This document shows positions 24,560 to 33,670 of a stretch of DNA of 64,000 nt, piece after piece. Source of the stretch: Hylemonella gracilis (GTDB lineage: Bacteria; Pseudomonadota; Gammaproteobacteria; Burkholderiales; Burkholderiaceae_C); NCBI RefSeq assembly GCF_004328645.1, contig NZ_CP031395.1, positions 2,195,501 to 2,259,500 of the forward strand. Reading direction: 5' to 3'. Below the pieces are notes generated by a model. The model was not told the DNA's origin. It worked only from the letters and a program-made list of their open reading frames with translations, and made no database searches. The translations under genes and the position numbers were made by a program. Numbering within the stretch: the first letter of the stretch is position 1; the number at the start of each line of letters is the position of its first letter.

Positions 24560-25233
24560 ATGTTTCTAACGCGCGTGTTTTCTCCAGCGCTACTTGTCTT
24601 TTGCGCTTTTGTGTACTCAGCATCGGCACAGGCGGAACTGGAGTTCCGTTTCTATACCGGTATTCAGGGTGCGTCGGACAGTCGCGTCGAAGGCGACGAT
24701 CCTGATGGCGCAGGCAAATTCAACTTCAACGCGGGATGGAAGGGCGATTCCTTGAACCGCAAGCCGCCCTATTACGGTTTGGCGTTGACATGGTGGCGCG
24801 AGGATGATTGGGGGGCGTCGCTGGACTTTACCCATGCAAAAGTCTATGCCGATGACAAGACCTTGCGCAAAAGCGGGTTCAAGGTGCTGGAGTTTTCTGA
24901 TGGCTTGAATCTGCTGATGCTCAATGCCTTGCGTCGGTTTCCAGCAGTGATGCCTGGTTATGCCCCTTATGTCGGCGCGGGCGCTGGCTTGGCCATACCC
25001 CATGTGGAAGTTCAGACCAGTGAAGGCAGCAGAGAGACTTTTGAATACCAAGCGGCTGGACCGGCCGTCCAGTTGATGGGGGGGTCAGTTACCCGTTATC
25101 GACCCATTGGGCGGTTTTCACGGATTTCCGCGTCAGCTATTCACAAAACACCGTGCGTCTAGAGGGGGGAGGTGAATTGAGGACCAACATTGTCACGAAT
25201 GCCCTGAATTTCGGGGTGGGTTACAGGTTCTGA
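24560..25233 (+). pseudogene. lipid A oxidase (LpxQ)-like outer membrane barrel, frameshifted
   Basis: A signal peptide (1-~27, ASAQA) precedes a beta-barrel protein that resembles rhizobial LpxQ, which oxidizes the proximal glucosamine of lipid A to aminogluconate. Shared-looking segments are FYTGIQG, KPPYYGLALTWW, DFTHAKVYADD, LEFSDGLN and PYVGAGAGLAIPHVEV. In a G7 run (25078-25084) the frame shifts: as read, a stop falls at 25162. With one more G the frame continues through GGGELRTNIVTNALNFG to a C-terminal Phe and stop at 25231-25233, a typical barrel end (224 residues). ATG 24560 is preceded by GGGAG at proper spacing. Broken, phase-variable or undercalled. Confidence 0.75.
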
Positions 25234-25244
25234 GCGAGGTCGGC

Positions 25245-25787
25245 ATGTGCTTGCGCGAATTCCGCTTACACCGTTTGCTGCATTCGATTGAGCGCCTCGC
25301 GCTGGTGGGCCTTCTCGTTTGCATGAGCGGGCCCGCCTGGGCGTTTGATGTGCAAATGGGCTTGGGCATGGCCAATTTTGCGGAGGATGAGGGCAGCAGC
25401 GTGAGCTTGGAGGTGGGGCAAGGGAATTGGCAGGCTGGTGTGAGTTACAGCCAAGCCTACACCTCGTCGCGGAATCTACCGGTGTGGCGTGGCTATGAGG
25501 TTGCCATGGCTGGGTTCGGTTATCGCAACCCGATGGAAAACCTGACGACCTATGTGCGCGGTGGGCTTCTTTGGTTGGTGGACACCGAGCAGATCTTCAA
25601 GAGGGATTCCAACCCAGGCCGCTTCCTGCTGATCGGCATCGAGGCGCCGCTGCTGAAAACCCATTCGAATGGCGTGCTCAAGGTTGCACTGGAGGGCGGC
25701 AGCATGGGCAAGGGTGCCGAACTGCGCACCGGGGAAGAGGTGGGGCATGGCTTTCTGAGCCAGGCCCTGTTGAAGTGGGCGTTCTAG
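25245..25787 (+). CDS. exported protein of unknown function, probable outer membrane barrel
   Basis: A 180-residue protein I do not recognise. It has a signal peptide (about 1-33, GPAWA), then alternating hydrophobic/polar strands (GLGMANF, WQAGVSYSQAY, LTTYVRGGLLWLVD, RFLLIGIEAPLL) and a C-terminal aromatic residue (ALLKWAF), the profile of a small outer membrane beta-barrel. GAGG precedes the ATG, which lies 11 bases after the repaired stop of the lipid A oxidase-like gene, implying translational coupling. It lacks the FSH.S motif of the lipid A deacylase PagL. A partner role in the same envelope modification is inference from position. Confidence 0.6.
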   Translation: MCLREFRLHRLLHSIERLALVGLLVCMSGPAWAFDVQMGLGMANFAEDEGSSVSLEVGQGNWQAGVSYSQAYTSSRNLPVWRGYEVAMAGFGYRNPMENLTTYVRGGLLWLVDTEQIFKRDSNPGRFLLIGIEAPLLKTHSNGVLKVALEGGSMGKGAELRTGEEVGHGFLSQALLKWAF

Positions 25788-25814
25788 GCGCCTCACTGCG
25801 CTTCGGGGCTTTGC

Positions 25815-25820
25815 TATAAT
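25815..25820 (+). promoter_or_regulatory. extended -10 promoter of rpsB-tsf
   Basis: TTGCTATAAT has a perfect TATAAT with an extended TGC. No TTGACA-like hexamer is 17 bases upstream, which fits an extended -10 promoter. It would yield an rpsB leader of about 170 nt. Confidence 0.7.
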
Positions 25821-25826
25821 CCCGAG

Positions 25827-25997
25827 GCTTTGCCAGTTGCAGGTGCTGTACAAGCGCGGTTTTTCCCGTAAGGGAGCACAGCCGTAGCCACTTCTTCTGC
25901 GCTAAGCCAATCGCAAACCGGCCTATTCAAGGTGTCGCGGCGCCGGAGGGCGCAGTGATCGGGGCCGGATTTAAGCCCTAACCTTCGGAGTTCAATC
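25827..25997 (+). promoter_or_regulatory. rpsB 5' leader
   Basis: About 170 untranslated bases between the predicted start point and the rpsB ATG, with GC-rich arms near 25937-25960 that can pair. In other proteobacteria the rpsB leader binds ribosomal protein S2 and represses rpsB-tsf. That this leader does so is inferred from position and length; I did not fold it. Confidence 0.4.
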
Positions 25998-26747
25998 ATG
26001 TCCGTGACCATGCGTCAAATGCTGGAAGCCGGTGTCCATTTTGGCCACCAGACCCGCTTCTGGAATCCCAAGATGGCCCCCTTCATCTTCGGCCATCGCA
26101 GCAAGATCCACATCATCAACCTGGAAAAATCGCTTCCGATGTTCCAGGATGCCGCGAAGTTCGCGAAGCAGTTGGCGGCCCGTCGCGGCACCATCCTGTT
26201 CGTGGGTACCAAGCGCACCGCCCGCGAAATCGTCGCGGCCGAGGCCGAGCGCGCTGGCGTGCCGTTTGTCGACCAGCGTTGGCTGGGTGGCATGTTGACC
26301 AACTTCAAGACGGTCAAGACCTCGCTCAAGCGCCTGAAGGACATGAAGGTCCAGCAGGAAGCGGGTCTGGACGCGATGTCCAAGAAAGAGCAACTGATGT
26401 TCCAGCGCGAACTGGAGAAGCTGGAGAAGGACATCGGCGGCATTCAGGACATGGCCACGTTGCCGGACGCCATTTTCGTGATCGACGTCGGCTACCACAA
26501 GATCGCAGTGGCCGAGGCCAAGAAGCTGGGCATCCCGCTGATCGGCGTCGTTGATTCCAACCACTCGCCCGAAGGCATCGACTACGTGATTCCGGGCAAC
26601 GATGACTCCTCCAAGGCGGTCATGCTGTATGCCCGCGGCATCGCCGACGCCATCCTCGAGGGGCGTGCCAATGCGGTGGAGGACGTGGTCAAGGCCGTGT
26701 CCGCCGAAGGCGACGACGAGTTCGTCGAGGTGGAAAACGCTGCCTGA
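25998..26747 (+). CDS. rpsB: 30S ribosomal protein S2
   Basis: The 249-residue protein starts [20 protein letters not shown], the S2 signature, and contains [22 protein letters not shown] and [18 protein letters not shown]. It is a component of the small subunit near the mRNA exit. CCTTCGGAG precedes the ATG. Upstream of tsf in the universal order, with an attenuator-like terminator between them. Confidence 0.99.
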   Translation: MSVTMRQMLEAGVHFGHQTRFWNPKMAPFIFGHRSKIHIINLEKSLPMFQDAAKFAKQLAARRGTILFVGTKRTAREIVAAEAERAGVPFVDQRWLGGMLTNFKTVKTSLKRLKDMKVQQEAGLDAMSKKEQLMFQRELEKLEKDIGGIQDMATLPDAIFVIDVGYHKIAVAEAKKLGIPLIGVVDSNHSPEGIDYVIPGNDDSSKAVMLYARGIADAILEGRANAVEDVVKAVSAEGDDEFVEVENAA

Positions 26748-26783
26748 TCGCAGCCCCTGCGCCCCTTTGCCAGGGACGGGAAG

Positions 26784-26810
26784 AAAGGGGCGTGTAAGCC
26801 CCTTTTTTTT
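26784..26810 (+). terminator. terminator/attenuator between rpsB and tsf
   Basis: AAAGGGGC (26784-26791) pairs with GCCCCTTT (26798-26805), followed by T8 (26803-26810). It should end part of the rpsB transcripts and lower tsf relative to rpsB, as known in E. coli. Confidence 0.88.
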
Positions 26811-26857
26811 AGCCCGGGTTTGAATTGAACGAAACGAATTGAAGACGGAGTAAATAA

Positions 26858-27754
26858 ATGGCTGCAATCACCGCAAGCATGGTCGCCGAACTGCGCGCCA
26901 AGACCGATGCCCCCATGATGGAATGCAAGAAGGCGCTGACCGAGGCCGATGGCGATCTGGCCAAGGCGGAAGAAGTGCTGCGTGTCAAGTTGGGCACCAA
27001 GGCCGGCAAGGCCGCCTCGCGCGTGACCGCCGAAGGCGTGGTCGCCTCCTCCATCGAGAACGGCGTGGGTTCGCTGATTGAGATCAACTGCGAAACCGAC
27101 TTCGTGACCAAGAATGACAGCTTCCTGGCCCTGACGAACGCTGCGGCCCAGTTGATCGTCAAGAGCAACCCGGCCGACGTGGCGGCCCTGGGTGCCCTGG
27201 CCTACAGTCAGGACGGCTTCGGTCCCACCCTGGAAGACGTGCGCAAGGGCTTGATCGGCAAGATCGGCGAGAACATGAGCTTTCGCCGCTTCAAGCGCTT
27301 CGCCTCCGGTGCCAAGCTGGCTTCCTACCTGCATGGCACACGCATTGGCGTGGTCGTGGAGTTCGAGGGTGATGAAGTCGCCGCCAAGGATGTCGCCATG
27401 CACGTGGCCGCGATGAAGCCCGTGGCCCTGACTTCGGCCGACGTGCCCGCCGCGCTGATCGACACCGAGCGCCGTGTTGCCGCAGAGAAGGCGGCCGAGT
27501 CCGGCAAGCCCGCCGACATCGTGGCCAAGATGGTCGAAGGTTCGGTGCAGAAGTACCTCAAGGAAGTTTCGCTGTTCGACCAAGTCTTCGTGAAGGCTGC
27601 GGACGGCAAGCAGACCGTTGGCGCCTACGTCAAGAGCAAGAACACCACCATCAAGAGCTTCACGCTTTACGTGGTGGGCGAGGGCATCGAGAAGAAGGTG
27701 GACGACTTTGCCGCCGAGGTGGCTGCCCAAGTGGCGGCTGCCAAGCAGGCTTGA
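26858..27754 (+). CDS. tsf: elongation factor Ts
   Basis: Nucleotide exchange factor for EF-Tu. The 298-residue protein has the N-terminal UBA-like domain ([20 protein letters not shown]), the core motif [12 protein letters not shown] that contacts EF-Tu, and the second core subdomain with [16 protein letters not shown]. The length matches other betaproteobacterial EF-Ts. ACGGAGTAAATAA precedes the ATG. Between rpsB and pyrH as usual. Confidence 0.99.
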   Translation: MAAITASMVAELRAKTDAPMMECKKALTEADGDLAKAEEVLRVKLGTKAGKAASRVTAEGVVASSIENGVGSLIEINCETDFVTKNDSFLALTNAAAQLIVKSNPADVAALGALAYSQDGFGPTLEDVRKGLIGKIGENMSFRRFKRFASGAKLASYLHGTRIGVVVEFEGDEVAAKDVAMHVAAMKPVALTSADVPAALIDTERRVAAEKAAESGKPADIVAKMVEGSVQKYLKEVSLFDQVFVKAADGKQTVGAYVKSKNTTIKSFTLYVVGEGIEKKVDDFAAEVAAQVAAAKQA

Positions 27755-27769
27755 TGCACCTGTGACGCA

Positions 27770-27812
27770 TTGCCATCCGTTGCCGCGCAAAGGGCCCGGC
27801 AGCGGATGGCAA
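27770..27812 (+). terminator. long hairpin between tsf and pyrH
   Basis: TTGCCATCCG (27770-27779) pairs with CGGATGGCAA (27803-27812), and an inner TGCCG (27781-27785) pairs with CGGCA (27797-27801), giving about 16 pairs in one stem. There is no U run afterwards. It may protect the upstream 3' end or be a processing site rather than a terminator. Confidence 0.5.
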
Positions 27813-27872
27813 CCGGTTGAAATCCGGTAAATTCCTGTTCGCGCCCCGCTTTTTTCCTTTCTGGAGACGTTC

Positions 27873-28595
27873 ATGTCCACCCCGCAGCCGGCCCACAAGC
27901 GCATCTTGCTCAAGCTGTCCGGTGAAGCCTTGATGGGGGACGATGCATTCGGCATCAACCGCGCCACCATCGTGCGCATGGTCGAGGAAGTGGCCGAGGT
28001 CACGCGCATGGGCGTGGAAGTGGCCGTGGTCATTGGCGGTGGCAACATCTTCCGCGGCGTGGCCGGCGGCTCGGTCGGCATGGACCGGGCCACTGCCGAC
28101 TACATGGGCATGCTGGCGACCGTGATGAACGCGCTGGCCTTGGCAGATACCATGAACAAGGCGGGCCTGACGGCCCGCGTGATGTCCGCCATCGCCATCG
28201 AGCAGGTGGTGGAACCCTATGTGCGGCCCAAGGCCCTGCAATACCTCGAAGAGGGCAAGGTCGTCATCTTCGCCGCCGGCACGGGCAACCCTTTTTTCAC
28301 GACGGACACGGCTGCTGCCCTGCGCGGTGCGGAGATCGGCGCCGAGGTGGTGCTCAAGGCCACCAAGGTCGATGGCGTCTACACCGCCGACCCGCACAAG
28401 GATACGAGCGCCACGCGCTACAGCCGCCTCTCCTTCGACGAGGCCATCCAGCGCAATCTTGGCATCATGGACGCGACGGCCTTTGCCCTCTGCCGTGACC
28501 AAAAGTTGCCGATCAAGGTGTTTTCAATTTTTAAGCACGGCGCCCTCAAGCGTGTGGTGATGGGTGAGGACGAGGGCACCCTGGTGACTCTTTGA
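27873..28595 (+). CDS. pyrH: uridylate kinase
   Basis: Phosphorylates UMP to UDP; a hexameric amino-acid-kinase-fold enzyme, unrelated to eukaryotic UMP/CMP kinase. The 240-residue product begins with the ATP site [16 protein letters not shown], followed by [25 protein letters not shown] and [21 protein letters not shown] precedes the ATG. Linked to tsf and frr, a translation/nucleotide cluster. Confidence 0.99.
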   Translation: MSTPQPAHKRILLKLSGEALMGDDAFGINRATIVRMVEEVAEVTRMGVEVAVVIGGGNIFRGVAGGSVGMDRATADYMGMLATVMNALALADTMNKAGLTARVMSAIAIEQVVEPYVRPKALQYLEEGKVVIFAAGTGNPFFTTDTAAALRGAEIGAEVVLKATKVDGVYTADPHKDTSATRYSRLSFDEAIQRNLGIMDATAFALCRDQKLPIKVFSIFKHGALKRVVMGEDEGTLVTL

Positions 28596-28679
28596 GTTCG
28601 ACACCGTCGCCCGTAGTCAACACTTCGTCACGTCGAGTTTCCAGTTCTGATTTTCCGCCTGTTCGTGCAGGAGCCCCAC

Positions 28680-29243
28680 ATGACCACGATTGCAGACCTC
28701 AAGAAAAACGTTGAAGGCAAGATGGACCAGTCCATCGAGGCTCTCAAGAACAACCTGTCGAAGATCCGCACCGGCCGCGCCAACCCCGCGTTGCTGGACG
28801 CGGTGCAGGTGGAGTATTACGGTTCCATGGTGCCGCTGAGTCAGGTGGCCAATGTGGCGCTGCTGGATGCGCGCACCATCAGCGTCCAGCCCTGGGAAAA
28901 GGGCTTGGGCGCCAAGATCGAGAAGGCCATACGCGAAAGCGACCTGGGTCTGAACCCCGCGTCCATGGGGGACCTGATCCGCGTGCCGATGCCCCCCATG
29001 AGCGAGGAGCGCCGCAAGGAAATGACCAAGCTCGTGCGCAATGAGGGCGAGGCAGCCAAGATCGCCGTGCGTAATCTGCGTCGCGATGCCAACGAGGCCG
29101 TCAAGAAACTGGTCAAGGACAAGACTGCTTCCGAGGATGACCAAAAGCGCGCCGAGGCCGACATCCAGAAACTGACGGACAAGCATGTCGCCACCGTCGA
29201 TCAGCTGGTCACGGCCAAGGAACAAGAGGTCATGGCCGTCTGA
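28680..29243 (+). CDS. frr: ribosome recycling factor
   Basis: With EF-G, splits post-termination ribosomes. The 187-residue product matches the usual ~185 and contains the hallmark [20 protein letters not shown] and the C-terminal three-helix-bundle segment [18 protein letters not shown]. Start ATG 28680 is chosen because AGGAG lies 7 bases before it; an in-frame ATG 15 bases upstream overlaps that site. Confidence 0.99.
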   Translation: MTTIADLKKNVEGKMDQSIEALKNNLSKIRTGRANPALLDAVQVEYYGSMVPLSQVANVALLDARTISVQPWEKGLGAKIEKAIRESDLGLNPASMGDLIRVPMPPMSEERRKEMTKLVRNEGEAAKIAVRNLRRDANEAVKKLVKDKTASEDDQKRAEADIQKLTDKHVATVDQLVTAKEQEVMAV

Positions 29244-29271
29244 GCGGCGGTCATCCCCGATTTAGCGGCAC

Positions 29272-30042
29272 ATGCGCATGAAGGCCACTCTTTCCCGCGA
29301 CCCACCCCGTGTCGTGCCTGCGCACATCGCCGTCGTGATGGATGGCAACGGGCGGTGGGCCACACGGCGCCTGTTGCCCCGTCTGGCGGGACACCGGCAA
29401 GGCATGGAAAGCCTGCGCCGATGCATCCGCGCCTGCCTCGAACGGGGCGTGGCCGCGCTCACGGTGTTCGCTTTTTCCTCCGAGAACTGGAACCGGCCGG
29501 CCGAAGAGGTGTCGGGTCTCATGGAGTTGCTGGCGGGTGCCTTGGCCAAAGAGGTGCCACAGATGCATGCCGATGGCGTGCGCCTGTATTTCGTGGGTGA
29601 GCGCGCGACCCTGTCGGAGAAGGTGCGCACGGGACTGGCGGCGGCCGAGCAGGCGACGGCGGGCAACAGCCGTCTGGTGCTCAACGTGTGCTTCAACTAT
29701 GGCGGCCGCTGGGACCTGGTCCAGGCGGCGGCCAAGTTGGCGGCCGCCCAGGTGGAAGTGACGGAGGCCTCCTTGGGCGCTGCCCTGGCCTTGGCGCATG
29801 TGCCGGATCCCGACCTGCTGATACGCACCGGCGGCGAGCTGCGACTCTCCAATTTTCTGCTCTGGCAGGCAGCCTATGCCGAGTTGTATTTCAGCGAGAT
29901 GCTTTGGCCAGATTTTGACGAGGCGGAACTGGATCGCGCTATGGCCGCTTACGCGAAACGTGAGCGACGTTATGGTCGCGTTCCTTCGCAAGCCCCCCCC
30001 CCGGCACCGACGACCGGTCCGCGACAGACTCAGGCCGCTTGA
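29272..30042 (+). CDS. uppS: undecaprenyl diphosphate synthase (isoprenyl transferase)
   Basis: Adds isoprene units to farnesyl diphosphate to give the C55 carrier for peptidoglycan and polysaccharides. The 256-residue protein carries MDGNGRWA at 23-30 (catalytic Asp24), FSSENWNRP, and the C-terminal DLLIRTGGELRLSNFLLWQ region. After RRYGRVPSQ the product ends in a Pro/Thr-rich tail encoded across a C10 run (29993-30002); an indel there would change the last ~13 residues. A second ATG six bases in is equally possible as start. Confidence 0.96.
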   Translation: MRMKATLSRDPPRVVPAHIAVVMDGNGRWATRRLLPRLAGHRQGMESLRRCIRACLERGVAALTVFAFSSENWNRPAEEVSGLMELLAGALAKEVPQMHADGVRLYFVGERATLSEKVRTGLAAAEQATAGNSRLVLNVCFNYGGRWDLVQAAAKLAAAQVEVTEASLGAALALAHVPDPDLLIRTGGELRLSNFLLWQAAYAELYFSEMLWPDFDEAELDRAMAAYAKRERRYGRVPSQAPPPAPTTGPRQTQAA

Positions 30043-30113
30043 AGCCCTGAGCGTTATGCAATCCCCCCGCACTCTGTTGGAGTCGGCACCGTACCAGTCA
30101 GGAGATCCGGATC

Positions 30114-30983
30114 ATGCTCAAGCAACGCGTCATCACCGCCATCGTCCTCCTGGCCCTGTTGCTACCCGCGCTTTTCCATCCCGACACCACTTATTGGCGC
30201 TTGGCGGCTTTGGTGTTGATCGCCGGTGGCGCCTGGGAGTGGGGGCGCTTGAATGACCCGAAGCAAGGGCGTGGCGGTTTGCTGACCTGGGTAGGTGTCG
30301 TGCTGTGTGTCGCTGCGTGCGTGCTGAGTTGGTTCGGCAACTGGTCGCACGCGACGCCTGGTTGGATCTGGGGACTGGGTGGCCTGCTCTGGGTGCTGGC
30401 GGGCGCGGCCTTGTTGCGCATGGGGGTGTCGCGTTGGGCCACCTTGCCTCGTGCACTGCGCCTGATTGGCGGTTGGGCCGCGCTTTGGCTGACTTGGCTG
30501 GCCGTGGTCCGCGCGCGAGAACTGGGCATTGCATTTTTGTTGTCGGTGCTCGTGCTCGTCTGGGTCGCCGACATCGCCGCCTATTTCGCTGGCAAGGCCT
30601 TCGGCGGGCGGTTCACAAGCAAGCGACTCGCGCCCAGCATCAGCCCGAACAAAAGCTGGGAAGGGGCCTGGGGTGGTTTGCTCGGGGTCCTTGTGCTGGC
30701 CCTGGCCTGGCTGGCGCTCGAACGCTCCGGGGTTCTTCCCGGCCCCAGCCTGTATGGGGTGCTGGGCGCATCGAGCGCTGGAGCGGTCGGTTTGGCCCTG
30801 GCCCTGATTTTCCTGACGGCCATGAGCGTCGTGGGTGATCTGGTGGAGTCTCTGGTCAAGCGCAGCGCGGGCATGAAGGACAGCAGCGGCCTGCTGCCGG
30901 GTCACGGAGGCGTGCTGGACCGCGTTGATGCGCTCCTGCCCACGCTGCCACTGGCGCTGATGCTGCAGAGCCTGGCGCGATAA
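30114..30983 (+). CDS. cdsA: phosphatidate cytidylyltransferase (CDP-diglyceride synthase)
   Basis: Makes CDP-diacylglycerol from phosphatidate and CTP in the inner membrane. The 289-residue protein is mostly hydrophobic, with about eight helices and a basic N-terminus. The CTP-transferase signature is at the C-terminus (VKRSAGMKDSSGLLPGHGG, then DRVDAL). TCAGGAGATCCGGATC precedes the ATG. Between uppS and dxr, 29 bases before the latter, in one rightward unit. Confidence 0.97.
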   Translation: MLKQRVITAIVLLALLLPALFHPDTTYWRLAALVLIAGGAWEWGRLNDPKQGRGGLLTWVGVVLCVAACVLSWFGNWSHATPGWIWGLGGLLWVLAGAALLRMGVSRWATLPRALRLIGGWAALWLTWLAVVRARELGIAFLLSVLVLVWVADIAAYFAGKAFGGRFTSKRLAPSISPNKSWEGAWGGLLGVLVLALAWLALERSGVLPGPSLYGVLGASSAGAVGLALALIFLTAMSVVGDLVESLVKRSAGMKDSSGLLPGHGGVLDRVDALLPTLPLALMLQSLAR

Positions 30984-31012
30984 GCCCTCTCAGCAACCGG
31001 AATCTTCTGAAC

Positions 31013-32218
31013 ATGAACAAGCAACGCGTCGCCGTCCTCGGCTCCACGGGGTCCATCGGCGTCAACACGCTCGACGTCCTGGCTCGCCATCCCGAACGGT
31101 TCGAGGTGTTTGCCTTGACCGCCGCCAGCCGGGTGGACGAGATGCTGGCGCAGTGCGCGCGGTTTGCACCGCGTTTTGCCACCATGGCCGATCCGGCGGC
31201 CTGCCGGACTTTGGCCGACAGGATCAAGGCGGAGGGCCTGCCCACCCAAGTGCTGAGTGGCGACGAAGCCTTGTGTCGGATTGCCGCGCATGACGAGGTG
31301 GATGTGGTCATGGCCGCCATCGTGGGCGCGGCCGGCTTGGCGCCTTGCCTGGCCGCTGCGCGCTCGGGCAAGCGCTTGTTGCTGGCCAACAAGGAGGCCA
31401 TCGTCGTTGGCGGTGCATTGTTCATGGACGCGGTGCGCGAAGGCGGGGCGCTGTTGCTGCCCATCGATAGCGAGCATTCGGCCATCTTCCAGTGCCTGCC
31501 CGAGGACCGCGCGACCTGGCCGCAGCGTGTTGACCATATCTTGTTGACTTCCTCGGGCGGGCCCTTCCGCGAGCGCGACCCGGCGACCTTCTCCGCCGTG
31601 ACCCCCGAGCAGGCAGTGGCGCATCCAAATTTTTCGATGGGACGCAAGATTTCCGTCGATTCCGCGACCATGATGAACAAGGCGCTGGAGGTGATCGAGG
31701 CCAAATGGCTGTTCGACCTTGCGCCAGAGCAGGTACGTGTCTTGGTTCATCCTCAGCAGATCGTGCACTCGATGGTGGTGTGCCGCGACAATTCGGTGCT
31801 GGCCCAGCTTGGCACGCCGGACATGCGCGTACCTATTGCTTACGGCCTGTCTTTTCCGGAGCGAATTGAGTCAGGTGCGGCGGCGCTTGATTTCACGCGG
31901 CTCGCGGGCCTGGGTTTTCAGGCGCCCGATCACGCCCGCTATCCGGGCCTTGCGCTGGCTTGGGAAACCTTGCGTGGCCCCGAGGGGGCCACGGCCGTGC
32001 TCAATGCGGCCAACGAGGTGGCGGTGGCGGCCTTTCTCGCGCGTCGCATCCGTTTCGATCAAATTCACGTGGTGAACTTTTCGGTGCTCGAAGGTGTCAC
32101 ACCCGGATTGTCCGGAGCTGCACCGCCCGCCGCACTGCAAGACCTGCTGGCCCTCGACGCTCAAGCGCGTGCCGTGGCCGAGCAGTTCGTGCGGCGCCTG
32201 TCCCTGCAAGCGGCCTGA
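31013..32218 (+). CDS. dxr: 1-deoxy-D-xylulose-5-phosphate reductoisomerase
   Basis: First committed step of the MEP isoprenoid pathway, converting DXP to MEP with NADPH; the target of fosmidomycin. The 401-residue protein has the NADPH fold at the N-terminus (VAVLGSTGSIGVNTLDVL), ANKEAIVVGG, the metal/substrate motif LLPIDSEHSAIFQCL, and TSSGGPFR. Length agrees with the family (about 400). It ends 11 bases before the TTG start of rseP. Confidence 0.98.
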   Translation: MNKQRVAVLGSTGSIGVNTLDVLARHPERFEVFALTAASRVDEMLAQCARFAPRFATMADPAACRTLADRIKAEGLPTQVLSGDEALCRIAAHDEVDVVMAAIVGAAGLAPCLAAARSGKRLLLANKEAIVVGGALFMDAVREGGALLLPIDSEHSAIFQCLPEDRATWPQRVDHILLTSSGGPFRERDPATFSAVTPEQAVAHPNFSMGRKISVDSATMMNKALEVIEAKWLFDLAPEQVRVLVHPQQIVHSMVVCRDNSVLAQLGTPDMRVPIAYGLSFPERIESGAAALDFTRLAGLGFQAPDHARYPGLALAWETLRGPEGATAVLNAANEVAVAAFLARRIRFDQIHVVNFSVLEGVTPGLSGAAPPAALQDLLALDAQARAVAEQFVRRLSLQAA

Positions 32219-32229
32219 AGGAATCCATC

Positions 32230-33617
32230 TTGTTGACGATCGCCGCTTTTGTTCTTGCACTCAGCCTCCTGATCGCCATTCACGAGTACGGGCACTACCG
32301 CATGGCAGTGGCCTGCGGCGTGAAGGTGTTGCGCTTTTCCATCGGTTTCGGCCCGGTCCTTCTGCGCTGGACCTCGCAAAAGTCGGGCACGGAATTCGCG
32401 CTCAGCGCCTTGCCGCTGGGGGGTACGTGAAGATGCTGGACGAACGCGAAGCACCCGTTGCCTTTCAGGAACGCCATCGGGCGTTCAACGTCCAACTCCT
32501 GCGTTCGCGTGTGCTGATCGTCGCCGCAGGGCCGCTGGCCAACCTCGGCCTGGCCGTGCTGCTCTACGCCGTGCTCAATTGGAGCGGTGTGCAGATGGCC
32601 GCCCCCGTGCTGGGCATGCCGGTGCCTGGGTCGGTCGCGGCTCAGGCGGGTCTTTTGGGGGGCGAGCGCGTGGCACGCGCTGGTTTCGATGCGCCAGACA
32701 TGGAGGACGACGATCTTCAGGCCGTGCGGTCCTTCGAGGACCTGAGCTGGCTCTTGAGCCAGGCCGCGCTCGACGGACGTGATGCGCGTTTGTTGCTGGA
32801 CGATGGGGCTCAGGTCCGTCTCGGCCTGGCCGCGCTGAAAGCGCGTGAGGCTGATGCCGAATTGATGGCGCGCATCGGGTTGACTGGCCCGCGCAGCAAC
32901 CCCCAAATCGGTGAGGTGCTGGTGGATGGCGCGGCCCGGGCGGCAGGTCTGCGCGCGGGTGATCTGGTGCTGAGCGTGGACGACATGCCCATGCGGGACG
33001 GTCGCCAATTGCGCGAGTTGATTCGCGCCAGCGCAGTCGATGGCGTGGCCAGGACTCAGCGCTGGCGGATTGATCGGGCGGGACAGACTCTGGTGCTCGA
33101 GGTGCGACCCGATGTCGTCGCGCAGGACGCTGAGGGTGACGCGCAGCGCCGTCCCGGCGACACGATCGGAAGAATTGGTGCTTACATCGGTTCGCCGCCC
33201 GAAATGTTGATGGTGCGCTACGGTCCGTTCGAGGGGTTGTGGCAGGGTATCGTCAAGACTTGGGACGTCTCAGTCTTGACGCTCAAGACCCTCGGGCGCA
33301 TGGTGATCGGCGAGGCGTCGCTGAAGAATCTGAGTGGGCCCTTGACCATCGCGGACTATGCAGGACGTTCCGCCAGCCTGGGCCTGTCAGCCTATCTGCT
33401 GTTCCTGGCGCTGATCAGCGTGAGTCTGGGTGTGCTCAATCTGCTGCCGTTGCCGCTCCTGGATGGTGGACACCTCATGTATTATCTCTGGGAGGGTCTG
33501 ACGGGACGTCCGGTGTCTGAAGCCGGTCAGGCCCGGCTCCAGCGCGTCGGTGTTTTTGTGCTGGCGCTGATGATGTCGATTGCCCTCGTCAATGACGTCA
33601 CCCGCTTGCTGGGCTGA
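32230..33617 (+). CDS. rseP: RIP metalloprotease RseP (site-2 protease), frameshifted as read
   Basis: Cleaves anti-sigma factor RseA within the membrane to release sigma-E. It starts at a TTG preceded by AGGA. The first half carries HEYGH (zinc HExxH) and LRFSIGFGPVL, then stops at 32430. In the next frame the protein resumes at YVKMLDEREAPVAFQ, with PDZ domain(s) and the second zinc-ligand motif LPLPLLDGGHL. The join lies in a G6 run (32418-32423); G7 would restore PLGGYVKML and a 462-residue protein of normal length. The gene is normally essential, so I think a base is missing from the sequence. It precedes bamA, the usual context. Confidence 0.9.
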
Positions 33618-33670
33618 TAACCAAGGGTTGATTCCACGACGGCCGACCCTATCCCCTGACTGATCTGTTG

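Noticed and set aside
25245..25787. Lipid A deacylase PagL for the exported protein
   Set aside because: Size and position fit, but the PagL catalytic FSH.S-type motif near the C-terminus is absent.
32418..32430. Programmed frameshift in rseP as the main explanation
   Set aside because: The same one-base defect occurs in four unrelated genes without a shared slippery heptamer or stimulatory structure; base-calling error explains all of them.
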